A stretch of 64,000 bases of DNA, from NCBI GenBank assembly GCA_030426905.1, contig JAUHXQ010000002.1:248001-312000 (forward strand), written 5' to 3'. Both the position numbers and the translations under genes were made by a program. Shown here one piece after another: positions 51,134 through 60,664 of the stretch. The notes under the pieces are model-generated. The model was not told the DNA's origin. It was given only the letters and a program-made list of their open reading frames with translations, and ran no database searches. This stretch comes from Alphaproteobacteria bacterium. Its GTDB lineage: Bacteria > Pseudomonadota > Alphaproteobacteria > Rickettsiales > JABSSG01. Positions within the stretch are counted from its first letter, which is position 1; each line of letters opens with the position of its first letter.

Positions 51134-53494
51134 TTAGGGTCCACGCTCTTTATCCTTCTTTATCCTTTTCTCCTCTTCTCTTCTTATATGAACACCAGAT
51201 TGTTTTTCTCTAGGTAGTTCTAATGATTTCTTTGTTTCTCTTTGTAACTCTGGTCCTTGTTGATTACGGGTTCTTTCAACACCGGCTCCTTTCTGTATTT
51301 CTGGCTCAGGCTTATTTGATGATACTGTCGGTGATGGAGCTTTATTAATTTGAGATTGGCTACTTCCTTTTTTGCTAAACCAATCTTTTATTTTGCTTGT
51401 TACTCTTACTATCTGATTATCGTAATAAAATGCTGCAGCAGAAGCAACTGCTCCAGTAACAGCACTAGCACCTAAAATAAAAGGAGTAGTAAGTAAACCT
51501 GCTGCAATACCCCCAGCTCCAAATGTAGCAATTGATGCAACTGCAACCCCAACAACAATAATAGCAGCTGGAATACCAGTAATTAATGCTCTTTTCATTT
51601 TTTCCGTGACTAATTTTTTATCTAGTTCTTTTGTAAATTCTTCACTTCCAGGTCTATTACGTTTCATAAAGTTGTCTTTATCTTTTTCTTCTGTTATAGC
51701 AGCTCTTACAGCTACTGCATTTTTATAAGCAGCATAAGCCATAGCTCCAGCAGCAGTAGTACCAATCATTCCTGGAGTAGATGACATTACCGTCATTCCT
51801 GTAAAAGATAAAGGTCCACTAGCAAGATACTGTATCAAAGCTGTTGCACTAGGAGTGTTTAAATTAGGACTAAAAGGCTTTACTGCATGACGCATATACA
51901 AACCACACTCTAATAACCTATCACCTAATTGCCCTTCAAGCAAAGGTCTGTTCTCTTCTTTTTTTAAATATTCTACCAAAGCATCATTGCCCGATTGAAT
52001 TGCTCCTGATGCAGTATAGGCTATCGCAGGAGTGAGGTATCCTGAAAGCATTGAAGGAACACCCATAGTCGCTAAATAGCCTCCAGCAACATTACCAGCA
52101 GCTAATCCTCCACTCATAGCTCCTATACCAGCAAGCAATTTTAAACCTTCTGCTTTTAGTGCTAGATCATTAGCTAATGCTTCTTCATCATTTGGATCAA
52201 TTGCAGGAAAAGAACTACGTACGTCTGGTCTAAAAGCGCTAGGCCAAACTTTATCAAAATGCTTCTTCCCAGTTTTCTTTAGCTCTTCTTGCAATCTCTC
52301 TAGACGAGTAGTTTCCTTTGGTGGTGCTGTTACATTACCAGCTAGATTTTTTATTCCATCTTCTCTATACTCTGACCTTATTTCTTCTTTAAACTGATTA
52401 ATATCTTTTACTATAAATTCTTTAGTAGCAGATTTATCAAATTTTTCTTTTATCTCATTTTCCTTTAATTTTTCTCTTTTTGAATCTTGTAAAAAACCCT
52501 CTAAATTTGGAGTAATTTTATCTAAATAATTTCCTAAACCTTCTTTGTCTGCATTAAATAAAAAATGATTCTTTAAAAAATCATCATCAGATGTAATTAT
52601 ATTAGTTATTGAATCCGTAATATGCTCCACTACAGCATTTTTTTTAGCAAACCCCTTAGCCCAAGTTGACCAAGATTGCTTTTTCCATATTTTACTACTA
52701 ACTTCATTTTTAATACGCTTTATTTGCTCGTTTTTTAGAAATTCTAAATATTCTATAGCAGTAGTATCCTCAGGATCTTTAGCTAGCGCAAATCTACATA
52801 CCAACATCGAGTTGTCCATGTTTAGCAGCTGTACATCTTTCATTCCTAATTTATTCCGATTATCAAATTCTCTTTTAACTTGTGCAACTGATTTATCTGT
52901 AAGTAACTTATCCAATATTTTAGCATTTTCAATTTGTGTTTTCTGATTTTGCGCCACCTCCGCATCATCTGATAATAAGCATCCTTCATACTCAGATATT
53001 GGAACTCCAGTACTTGCAATTGCTTGCTTTCCACGCTCCAACCAAGTTTCTGCTTTCTTTTGTAATTCACGAGTTGTCCATAAATAAGTATTATCGTTAA
53101 CTATTATATTATGAAAATCTGATTGAGTGAAATCTACTCTATAGAATTTAGCATCAAACAACTTAGCACGTGCAAAATTTGCAAATATTCTACCTCCAGT
53201 AATTTCAGCACCAGAGAGATTAGCGCCACTCAAATCAACATCCAGGAGTTCTTTGTTTTCTATTTTCAATCCAGAAAGATCACAATCAGAAAGATCAATA
53301 TGATTTAAGTCTTCTTTTAGCTCAATATCAATATCCTGATAATCTGGTATAACTGGCTCCATTTGCTCTTTGATAAAATCCTTAAGACTACCTCTATTCA
53401 TAGGATCTTTATTTTTATAAGATTCTAAATCTTCTCGAGTAACATATATTACTCCACTGCTTTTAGGTTTATACTCAGCCATAGGATATTTCAA
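51134..53494 (-). CDS. Pentapeptide-repeat protein with long hydrophobic C-terminal half, 786 aa
   Basis: Residues about 58-130 are pentapeptide repeats of the A(D/N)LSG type (HIDLSDCDLSGLKIENKELL, DVDLSGANLSGAEITGGRIF), forming a short quadrilateral beta-helix. A charged helical region (130-430) follows. Then come Gly/Ala-rich hydrophobic blocks (AGIGAMSGGLAAGNVAGGYL; LITGIPAAIIVVGVAVASIA; GAVASAAAFYY) that look membrane-inserting and resemble pore or colicin-like hairpins. The C-terminus is polar and basic (GVHIRREEEKRIKKDKE). No known family fits the whole. A membrane-acting effector is plausible but unproven. Confidence 0.7.
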   Translation of the reverse strand: MKYPMAEYKPKSSGVIYVTREDLESYKNKDPMNRGSLKDFIKEQMEPVIPDYQDIDIELKEDLNHIDLSDCDLSGLKIENKELLDVDLSGANLSGAEITGGRIFANFARAKLFDAKFYRVDFTQSDFHNIIVNDNTYLWTTRELQKKAETWLERGKQAIASTGVPISEYEGCLLSDDAEVAQNQKTQIENAKILDKLLTDKSVAQVKREFDNRNKLGMKDVQLLNMDNSMLVCRFALAKDPEDTTAIEYLEFLKNEQIKRIKNEVSSKIWKKQSWSTWAKGFAKKNAVVEHITDSITNIITSDDDFLKNHFLFNADKEGLGNYLDKITPNLEGFLQDSKREKLKENEIKEKFDKSATKEFIVKDINQFKEEIRSEYREDGIKNLAGNVTAPPKETTRLERLQEELKKTGKKHFDKVWPSAFRPDVRSSFPAIDPNDEEALANDLALKAEGLKLLAGIGAMSGGLAAGNVAGGYLATMGVPSMLSGYLTPAIAYTASGAIQSGNDALVEYLKKEENRPLLEGQLGDRLLECGLYMRHAVKPFSPNLNTPSATALIQYLASGPLSFTGMTVMSSTPGMIGTTAAGAMAYAAYKNAVAVRAAITEEKDKDNFMKRNRPGSEEFTKELDKKLVTEKMKRALITGIPAAIIVVGVAVASIATFGAGGIAAGLLTTPFILGASAVTGAVASAAAFYYDNQIVRVTSKIKDWFSKKGSSQSQINKAPSPTVSSNKPEPEIQKGAGVERTRNQQGPELQRETKKSLELPREKQSGVHIRREEEKRIKKDKERGP

Positions 53495-53693
53495 AATTTT
53501 AATTACCTTTTGATTATCCTGTATTCTGATTAAGAAAACGTTAACTGTTTTTATATTCTGTTGATGTAAGGAAGTAGCAGCAATCTTTTACTGCACATAC
53601 TTGTACTATAAGCGAATATAGTATCCCTGGATTCCTGGACTGCATGCATACTCTAAAAAATAGTCTTTTTCAGATTTTCTATGCTAGCAGAAC

Positions 53694-54245
53694 CTAGGAT
53701 CCAAAAATTTTATACAATATATTAGAACTATCTAGTTGTACTAGCTCTGGATGATGATTAGTACAAAATACATTATTCTGCCTAACAAAAATTGGTTTTC
53801 CTTGATAAGTATCCAGAATTTCTACTAATGATGATGCTGACTTTATTAGCGGTGCACGAATAAACATTACCTTATTATCATTATCGGAAATCTTGATACC
53901 ACTATTGATTTGCCTACCATAACCATTACGTACCACATCAATATCAATTACCCCAAAGCCTTCTACTTTGGCAGAAGAAAAGCGAGAAAGTAAAATACTA
54001 CCAGCACATGTACCTAAAACAGGCTTGCCTGATTTTACAAATTCTTTTATCTTACCAATAAGATCAAATCTCGTGCAATATTGATATTGCACAGAGCTCT
54101 CACCACCAGGTAAAATTAAACCATCAAGATCTTGAAAATTTTCAGTATAAGTAATTTTTTGATGTGCAATCCCAAGAGTATTTAATGCTGAGATGTGTAA
54201 ATCACCACCACCTTGGTATGACATCACTCCTATCAATTTTGTCAT
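53694..54245 (-). CDS. pdxT: PdxT, glutaminase subunit of PLP synthase
   Basis: PdxT releases ammonia from glutamine for PdxS. The 183-aa class I amidotransferase has GVMSYQGG, GLILPGGESS, the nucleophile Cys80 in GKPVLGTCAGSILLS, and the His165/Glu167 pair in NHHPEL, completing the triad. It lies 42 bp after pdxS on the same strand. This DXP-independent pathway is typical of fungi, plants, archaea and many Gram-positives, and unusual for Rickettsiales, which when autotrophic for B6 generally use PdxA/PdxJ. Confidence 0.94.
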   Translation of the reverse strand: MTKLIGVMSYQGGGDLHISALNTLGIAHQKITYTENFQDLDGLILPGGESSVQYQYCTRFDLIGKIKEFVKSGKPVLGTCAGSILLSRFSSAKVEGFGVIDIDVVRNGYGRQINSGIKISDNDNKVMFIRAPLIKSASSLVEILDTYQGKPIFVRQNNVFCTNHHPELVQLDSSNILYKIFGS

Positions 54246-54287
54246 AATGAATTAATTAACTAAATTATGTAAATTGACCAGGCAATA

Positions 54288-55109
54288 TTAAGCTGGCATT
54301 GCTTCGCCAAGAGATTTAGAAGCTTCAGCCAATTTCATATGGTCTTGCCAACAATTTACTGCTTCAACAATAGATACAGCTCTTGCCTCAGGTTTGGCAC
54401 TTAAAAATATACCGCTACCAACAAATACTGACTCGGCACCCAAATGCATACAAAGAGCAGCATCTGCAGGAGTTGCAAGACCACCAGCAGCAAAAAATGG
54501 TACTGGCAGCTTACCAGCTTGCTTTACTGATTTAAGCAATGCAATCGGCACTTTCATTTCAGCTGCTAATGTGGCAAACTCATTACTATCATCTGCCATT
54601 AACTTGAGATTATCAATTTCCTTTCTTACACCACGCAAATGTCTTACTGCTTCAATTATATTACCAGTACCTGCTTGTCCTTTACATCTAATTAGAGCAG
54701 CACCTTCATTAATTCTACGTAAAGCTTCACCTAAATTTTTACACCCGCAAACAAAAGGAGATTTAAACTTACTTTTATCTATATGAAATTCATCATCAGC
54801 TGGAGTGAGAACCTCACTTTCATCTATGCAGTCAATTTCAAGAGCTTCAAGGATCCAAGCTTCAGCAATATGACCTATACGACATTTTGCCATCACAGGA
54901 ATAGATACTGCATCTTGAATAGCTTTGATCATTTCAGGATCACTAGCTCTAGCAATACCACCATTTTTAATAATCAATGCTGGAATTCTTTCTAATGCCA
55001 TCACTGCGCAAGCACCTGCTTTTTCAGCAATTTTTGCTTGTTCGGCATTCATCACATCCATAATGACACCATTTTTCAGCATATTTGTGAACGCAACTTT
55101 TTCTTCCAT
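54288..55109 (-). CDS. pdxS: PdxS, PLP synthase catalytic subunit
   Basis: PdxS makes PLP directly from ribose 5-phosphate, glyceraldehyde 3-phosphate and ammonia. The 273-aa TIM-barrel protein has [20 protein letters not shown], the first catalytic lysine Lys75 in [28 protein letters not shown] with the second lysine Lys143, and [18 protein letters not shown]. It stops at SLGEAMPA, about 15-20 residues short of typical PdxS, so the flexible C-terminal tail that closes over the active site is missing. It follows rplI by 64 bp, perhaps sharing its transcript. Confidence 0.95.
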   Translation of the reverse strand: MEEKVAFTNMLKNGVIMDVMNAEQAKIAEKAGACAVMALERIPALIIKNGGIARASDPEMIKAIQDAVSIPVMAKCRIGHIAEAWILEALEIDCIDESEVLTPADDEFHIDKSKFKSPFVCGCKNLGEALRRINEGAALIRCKGQAGTGNIIEAVRHLRGVRKEIDNLKLMADDSNEFATLAAEMKVPIALLKSVKQAGKLPVPFFAAGGLATPADAALCMHLGAESVFVGSGIFLSAKPEARAVSIVEAVNCWQDHMKLAEASKSLGEAMPA

Positions 55110-55173
55110 TTTGCTTACCTACCTGCCTTAAACATTAATAATTATTTTGCATGCCAACTAACGACAGTTGACC

Positions 55174-55842
55174 TTACTCAGACTTAGATTTACTCTCTTT
55201 TGAAGAAGAATCTTTATTCTTATCAGAAGCTACTTTTTTCTTCGCCGATATATCTTTTTTAGCTTTTTCTTCTGCTACAGAACTAGACTCTGCTGTTTGT
55301 GATTTTTCTTCGTGCTTATCCTGATCTTGTTTTTGCTGCTCTTTTTTTCCACTTCTTACTTCTTTCATCTTTTTGATTACTTCATCAGCTTCAGCTTGAG
55401 TACGAGCAATAATAATCTGCAGCTGTGCACTAAGATCAGAGAAGATGTTAATTGTTACTTCATAAACACCAAGATATTTAATTTGCTGAATGAGCTGTAC
55501 ACTTGATTTATGTAGCTCATGTCCCAATTGCTGCTTAATAGCACCAACAATATGATTAGAATTCACTGAGCCATAAAGCCTCTCATCTTCAGCTGCTTGC
55601 TCAACAAAAATAATATTTTTCCCTTCAATATCTTTTATTATTTTTTCTGCGTCTTTTTTCTTTTGATCAAATTCTTGTTCTATTTCTGACTTACGCAACT
55701 CAAAAGCTTTTTTATTTTTCTCATTAGCTATAATAGCCTTATTAGTAGGAATGAGGTAATTTCGTGCATAGCCATTTTTTACATTAATAATGGTACCAAT
55801 TTCGCCTAATTTTTTATGTCTTTCAATTAGTATCACTTCCAT
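55174..55842 (-). CDS. rplI: 50S ribosomal protein L9 with long Lys/Ser-rich C-terminal extension
   Basis: The first 150 residues are a normal L9: MEVILIERHKKLGEIGTIIN, VKNGYARNYLIPTNKAI, the long connecting helix, and DERLYGSVNSNHIVGAIKQQ. A 60-70-residue tail follows (SGKKEQQKQDQDKHEEKSQT, ending SKESKSKSE), highly charged and probably disordered, making 222 aa instead of about 150-170. The role of the tail is unknown; it might tune ribosome spacing or be a neutral extension. It is third in rpsF-rpsR-rplI. Confidence 0.95.
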   Translation of the reverse strand: MEVILIERHKKLGEIGTIINVKNGYARNYLIPTNKAIIANEKNKKAFELRKSEIEQEFDQKKKDAEKIIKDIEGKNIIFVEQAAEDERLYGSVNSNHIVGAIKQQLGHELHKSSVQLIQQIKYLGVYEVTINIFSDLSAQLQIIIARTQAEADEVIKKMKEVRSGKKEQQKQDQDKHEEKSQTAESSSVAEEKAKKDISAKKKVASDKNKDSSSKESKSKSE

Positions 55843-55924
55843 TTTTTTCTACTCGTATTTAATCAATTAATAAGCTTAATTTTACTATTATTATTTATTA
55901 CAAAACTATTTCTAAATCTACTAA

Positions 55925-56242
55925 CTACTTATTATCAACAAAAGGAAGAAGAGCAAGAATTCTTGATCTCTTTATAGCTAGCTTTAATTCTCTTTGTTTT
56001 TTTGCTGAAATAGCTGTTACTCTACTAGGTAAAATTCTACCTCTTTCCGAGATATATCTACTAAGTAACTTTACATCTTTATAATCTATTTCTGGTGCAG
56101 CAGGACCTGACAACGGACAAGAGCGCTTCTTGCGTGAAAAAAGACGCTTATGCGCATTATCATACATCGAAGAAAAACTTTTATTAACAGTTTCAGAGTT
56201 TTCTTGCTCTGATTTTCTAGACGTTCTGTTATAGTTAGCCAT
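55925..56242 (-). CDS. rpsR: 30S ribosomal protein S18
   Basis: S18 binds S6 and the 16S rRNA platform. The 105-aa protein has the core [40 protein letters not shown] and [21 protein letters not shown]. An N-terminal polar extension of about 35 residues precedes the conserved part. It overlaps the end of rpsF by 8 bp, so translation is coupled. Confidence 0.97.
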   Translation of the reverse strand: MANYNRTSRKSEQENSETVNKSFSSMYDNAHKRLFSRKKRSCPLSGPAAPEIDYKDVKLLSRYISERGRILPSRVTAISAKKQRELKLAIKRSRILALLPFVDNK

Positions 56243-56579
56243 GTCTTGTATCCTTATTTAGTGAAGTAAGCACTATTGAATCTTTGCCCTCAAAGTTTTT
56301 AATTCTTACTGTTAAATTCCTAATAACATCCTCTGATAATTTCATTTTTCTATGCAACTCATCTATAGCTCTGTTAGGAGCGTCCACCACAAACATTATA
56401 TAATGTCCTTTTTTGTTCTTTTTTATACAATACGCAAGATCACGCAGACCCCAATTCTCTTTTTTTAATAACTTGCCTCCGTTATCCTCGATAACTTTAG
56501 CAAGATCATCAGAGATTTTGCCTACTTCTGTTGCTGCCACATCCTGCCTTATAATAAAGGTTGATTCGTAAGTCGCCAT
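56235..56579 (-). CDS. rpsF: 30S ribosomal protein S6
   Basis: The 114-aa protein shows the S6 ferredoxin-like pattern: [20 protein letters not shown], then [25 protein letters not shown] with the conserved G-x-R/K-L-AY-I and GHY-x-x-F, and [15 protein letters not shown]. It heads the rpsF-rpsR-rplI operon on the minus strand. Confidence 0.97.
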   Translation of the reverse strand: MATYESTFIIRQDVAATEVGKISDDLAKVIEDNGGKLLKKENWGLRDLAYCIKKNKKGHYIMFVVDAPNRAIDELHRKMKLSEDVIRNLTVRIKNFEGKDSIVLTSLNKDTRHG

Positions 56580-56677
56580 AAAAATTTTAATCAGTTAAAT
56601 TTCAATATAGATACAACATACATAGTTTTTCTGCTTTTTCAAGCACTTATTCAATTTTGTAACAGCTCATATATCGA

Positions 56678-56929
56678 TTACATTTCTAAGTGGAATACAC
56701 CCGACAAGTCATTTGAGCTTCCAGTTGTGTAAATTTCATTACTAGACACCGCTTGTTCACTGTCATCATTGTTATTATTTTGCTCTTTCTCCATTTGCAT
56801 CCCAACAAATAGGTTTGCGATACCTACCGATGTTTCACAATAAGGTACTGATGATGTTCTAGCGATAGGAATGGGCTGTGAAGCAGGATGTTCTGGAATG
56901 GGCTGTGAAGCGATGGTTTCATTTTGCAT
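56678..56929 (-). CDS. Small low-complexity hypothetical protein, 83 aa
   Basis: It begins MQNETIASQPIPEHPASQPI, with ASQPIP repeated twice (a duplicated segment containing AATGGGCTGTGAAGC on the plus strand), and continues with an Asn/Asp-rich acidic region (KEQNNNNDDSEQAVSSNEI). The MQN start resembles the proteins at 18714 and 19341. GAGAGAG upstream can serve as SD, and a TTGACA lies upstream on the minus strand near 57003. No family; likely disordered. Confidence 0.5.
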   Translation of the reverse strand: MQNETIASQPIPEHPASQPIPIARTSSVPYCETSVGIANLFVGMQMEKEQNNNNDDSEQAVSSNEIYTTGSSNDLSGVFHLEM

Positions 56930-57013
56930 AACTCTCTCTACATCTTATAAAGTTATAAATATAATTTATGATATTAGAATCTATAATATAAAATGAAATT
57001 GTCAACAATGGTG

Positions 57014-59173
57014 TTAACACAAGAAAGAAGAAGAAATACTTTTTTGGAGCTCAAGATAATTTACTTTTCCTGTAGCAAGCAGAGGAATATTTTTTGTAAC
57101 TTTAATAGTTTTGGGAATGAATATGATTGGAATACCATGCGATTTTGCATAATTTCTCAACTCCTCCTGTGTAGCATCAGCTTTATCGGTAATTAGTATT
57201 AACTCCTCTCCCCTGTTCTTTTTGGAACGACTAATTACCGCATGATGATGATCAGGCCATAATGAGTATAAGCATTCTTCAATAAAAGTTAGAGATATCA
57301 TCTCGCCGGCAATCTTAGCAAAACGCTTTACTCTTCCCTTGATAGTAATAAAACCTTCTTCATCAACAGACACTATATCTCCAGTATCATAAAAACCATT
57401 TGGTAAATAATCCAAAATATTAGAATTTTTCTTAGAGATGTAACCCTGCATTATATTAGGACCTTTAACAATTAATTTTCCTCCATCATTAATACCTGAT
57501 ACTTTTTGTATTTTGTACTCAATACCAGGAAGCAAACGCCCAACAGTGCCAGGCTTATTATGCATCATCGTATTAACCGCCAATACTGGAGAAGTTTCAG
57601 TAATGCCATACCCTTCAAAGATACGGACACCATATTTTTCTAGCCATATTTTTCTTGTTTCATCTCTTAATTTTTCAGCGCCAGCAAAAAGATATTTGAT
57701 GGAATAAAAATTATATGATGGAGCAAAGCGTGCGTAAGCATTTAAAAAACTATCAGTACTGAACATAATTGTAGCATCAACTTGATAAACAAGTTCCGGT
57801 ACAACCTTATAGTGAAGAGGATTATGATATAGAAATACCTTTATCCCATTAAATAACGGTAACAAAGTACCGATAGTTAAGCCAAAAGAGTGAAACATAG
57901 GTAACGAATTAAATACTATATCTTGTGGTCCAAAATCAACACGTGCTGCAACTTGCAAACAATTTGCTAGAATATTTTTGTGCGACAACGCTACAGCTTT
58001 TGGCAGTCCTTCAGAACCAGATGTAAATAATATTACCGCTGTATCAGCTGGATTATTTTGCTCGATTTTAGTAACAAACAACTGTTTAAAATAGCCACAA
58101 AGCTTATCAAAAACATTAATTTGTGCTGTTATATCTTCTAAGTATATTACTTGTATTTTTTCTTTTTCAATAGTCTCTATGGATTTGGATAAATTAGCCA
58201 TTTCAATAAATTTGTGAGAAGTAATTATAATTTTTACTCCAGATATTTGACATGTATGGACTAAATTAATCACACCTGTTGAGAAGTTAATCATAGCAGG
58301 CACTTGCCTACATGCCTGTAGAGCAAAAAAAGTTACTACATTACCCAAGACATTAGGAAGCATAACCCCCACACGAGCTTTTGGTGTTACTAATCTATTT
58401 AGTTTATCTTCTAAAATAAAAATACCAGTCAGCAACCGACCATAATGCCATTTTTGACGCGAAGCATCTTCTAATACCACATGTTTACATCCATGAATAT
58501 CAACTTGCTCTAATAGTGTTTGAAATAGAGTCTTATTATAATCAGAGCCGTAAAACATTATATCACTCATAATATGATATAATTTTTCTCCAATAAATTT
58601 TCGACGTTGGCGGCCATATAGATTTTTTGGTACTTTGATCTTTTGAGGCTCAAGTATTGTTAAGCTTATCTTAGGAAACCACCTGATGCGTACTTTTCCT
58701 TGTAACCGAGAAAATGGTGAATATTGAGCGCCTTCAATACGTATTGGCAATATCTGAGCATCTGCCTTATCTGCAACCATTCCAGGACCTTCATATATTT
58801 TCATTAAGGACCCAGTGACTGTAATACGTCCTTCAGGAAAGACAGCACATTTTTCTCCTTTAGATATCGCCGCAATAAGAGATTTCATTGCAAAAGGATT
58901 TTTGGTATCTATAGGTAGTAATTTAGCAATAGCACTCATTGGCCCATAACACCATTGCGGCAAAACAAAACTGTTAATAGTAAAGATCAATTTATCGGGC
59001 AAAAATAGCGACAATAATATGCCATCGAGAAAAGATTGGTGATTAGCAACAATTAATATTTTCTTCCCAGCCTTTTTATAATGTTTAAGTCCAGAAACTT
59101 CTACTCTGTAAAGATAACGAAAAATAAATTTTAGTAAAAACTTATTAAATACAATTCTGTAGATAAAAGACAT
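57014..59173 (-). CDS. aas: Bifunctional acyl-ACP synthetase / 2-acylglycerophosphoethanolamine acyltransferase (Aas)
   Basis: Aas reacylates lysophospholipids. The 719-aa protein fuses an N-terminal PlsC domain with the HX4D motif (His45-QSFL-Asp50 in VANHQSFLDG) and FPEGR near residue 112 to an AMP-binding acyl-activating domain with VILFTSGSEGLPKAVALSHKN, FEGYGITETSP and YDTGDIVSVDEEGFITIKGR. It overlaps lplT by one base, so import of host or periplasmic lysolipids is coupled to their repair, an advantage for an intracellular bacterium that scavenges lipids. Confidence 0.95.
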   Translation of the reverse strand: MSFIYRIVFNKFLLKFIFRYLYRVEVSGLKHYKKAGKKILIVANHQSFLDGILLSLFLPDKLIFTINSFVLPQWCYGPMSAIAKLLPIDTKNPFAMKSLIAAISKGEKCAVFPEGRITVTGSLMKIYEGPGMVADKADAQILPIRIEGAQYSPFSRLQGKVRIRWFPKISLTILEPQKIKVPKNLYGRQRRKFIGEKLYHIMSDIMFYGSDYNKTLFQTLLEQVDIHGCKHVVLEDASRQKWHYGRLLTGIFILEDKLNRLVTPKARVGVMLPNVLGNVVTFFALQACRQVPAMINFSTGVINLVHTCQISGVKIIITSHKFIEMANLSKSIETIEKEKIQVIYLEDITAQINVFDKLCGYFKQLFVTKIEQNNPADTAVILFTSGSEGLPKAVALSHKNILANCLQVAARVDFGPQDIVFNSLPMFHSFGLTIGTLLPLFNGIKVFLYHNPLHYKVVPELVYQVDATIMFSTDSFLNAYARFAPSYNFYSIKYLFAGAEKLRDETRKIWLEKYGVRIFEGYGITETSPVLAVNTMMHNKPGTVGRLLPGIEYKIQKVSGINDGGKLIVKGPNIMQGYISKKNSNILDYLPNGFYDTGDIVSVDEEGFITIKGRVKRFAKIAGEMISLTFIEECLYSLWPDHHHAVISRSKKNRGEELILITDKADATQEELRNYAKSHGIPIIFIPKTIKVTKNIPLLATGKVNYLELQKSISSSFLC

Positions 59174-60474
59174 TATTTTTGATGATTATCTGTTACCTTT
59201 TTAATCAAGAATAACACTATTATATTTGCAATTCCAATACTTAGAAATAACTCTGTTACAACAAATTTTAATGTAAATAATAATAATGCATATACACTTG
59301 ATAATAACATAAACATTGAATTCATAATATTATTTGCAGCAATAATACGTGCTATAAATTTTCGAGTGGCAAAATATTGCATTATTGTATAAAGAGGGAC
59401 AATATAAATGCCTGCAGAGAAAGAAATAAGAAAAAGATCAATAGCAATACGCCAGCTATTTAGAGAGCTAGCAAAAAACTCTCCTACATTTATCAAGCGA
59501 CTCAAATTATTAGCACCCTCATTACTATAAGTAGTACTAGCAATATAAAAATCTATAATAAAGAAAGTTATACCTAAAGAACCATATATTACTGTTTTTC
59601 CGGTAATTTTTCCTTTAAGAATTTTGCTACAAACAAGAGCACCAATTGTAACTCCAATCGCCAATAAAGTGAGAAATAATCCCACTAATTTTTCATCTCC
59701 GCTTATAATCTTTTTTGTATACACGGGGAATTGAGTAAGAAAAGTTGCACCTATCATCCAAAACCAAGAAATTCCTATAATTGCAAGCCACACTATATAA
59801 TTTTCTCTAGCATATTTGAGAATTTGAAGTGTCTGACTTACTATATTATAATTTGTCTCTAGCCTCCGATCGTTAATAGTAGCACTAGGGATAAATAAAC
59901 TTGCAGTCCAACCAAAAATGGCACAACAAATAAGTACAGAAGATAGTATAGGAATGCCATAATTACTGCGAATTACTAAGCTACCAAATAATGTTCCTAG
60001 CAAAATTGCAAAAAAAGTAGTTCCCTCAATCAAGCTGTTTCCTGTAACAAGCTCATGTTTCTTGAGATGCTCTGGTAATAAACTATATTTTATTGGACCA
60101 AAAAACGCTGATTGTGCCCCCATAAGGAATAATAAAAATAATAAACCATACAAATTCTCTAAATAAAAAAATATCGAACAAAGAACGACTATTAAAATCT
60201 CTGTTATTTTAAATATTTGTACCAGTTTAGATCTTTGATATTTATCAGCAAGTTGTCCTGCTATGGCAGAAAATAAAAAGAAAGGCATGATAAATAACCC
60301 TGCAGCCAAAGTCACTACCATTGGCATGTTTAGATTTAATTTATCCGCAAAATCATAGGCAAACCAAATTAACAATCCATTTTTAAAAGCATTATCGTTA
60401 AAAGCTCCGCCAAATTGAGTCAAAAATAAAGGCAAAAATCTCCTGGATTTTAACAAATATAGCTGATTATCCAT
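59173..60474 (-). CDS. lplT: Lysophospholipid transporter LplT (MFS)
   Basis: The 433-aa protein has about twelve TM helices and the MFS start SRRFLPLFLTQFGGAFNDNAFKNGLLIW typical of LplT, followed by GQLADKYQRSKLVQ (the MFS loop 2-3 motif) and GAQSAFFGPIKYSLLPEHL. It should flip lysophospholipids into the inner leaflet for Aas. It overlaps aas by one base; no other flippase is near. Confidence 0.93.
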   Translation of the reverse strand: MDNQLYLLKSRRFLPLFLTQFGGAFNDNAFKNGLLIWFAYDFADKLNLNMPMVVTLAAGLFIMPFFLFSAIAGQLADKYQRSKLVQIFKITEILIVVLCSIFFYLENLYGLLFLLFLMGAQSAFFGPIKYSLLPEHLKKHELVTGNSLIEGTTFFAILLGTLFGSLVIRSNYGIPILSSVLICCAIFGWTASLFIPSATINDRRLETNYNIVSQTLQILKYARENYIVWLAIIGISWFWMIGATFLTQFPVYTKKIISGDEKLVGLFLTLLAIGVTIGALVCSKILKGKITGKTVIYGSLGITFFIIDFYIASTTYSNEGANNLSRLINVGEFFASSLNSWRIAIDLFLISFSAGIYIVPLYTIMQYFATRKFIARIIAANNIMNSMFMLLSSVYALLLFTLKFVVTELFLSIGIANIIVLFLIKKVTDNHQK

Positions 60475-60664
60475 AGATTGTATTATTCTAAAAAATTATC
60501 TTTACAGTTTATGGTAGCAAAAATTTTTCCTTTATGTCACAATTTTCCTAATATTTAAATGCATAATTATACTCAATAACTTAACGCTAAGCTTTACTAG
60601 AAGACAAATTCTGCTAGTATGACAAAGCTATATTTATTTTCGTCAATCAGCAAAAAGGTAGCAA

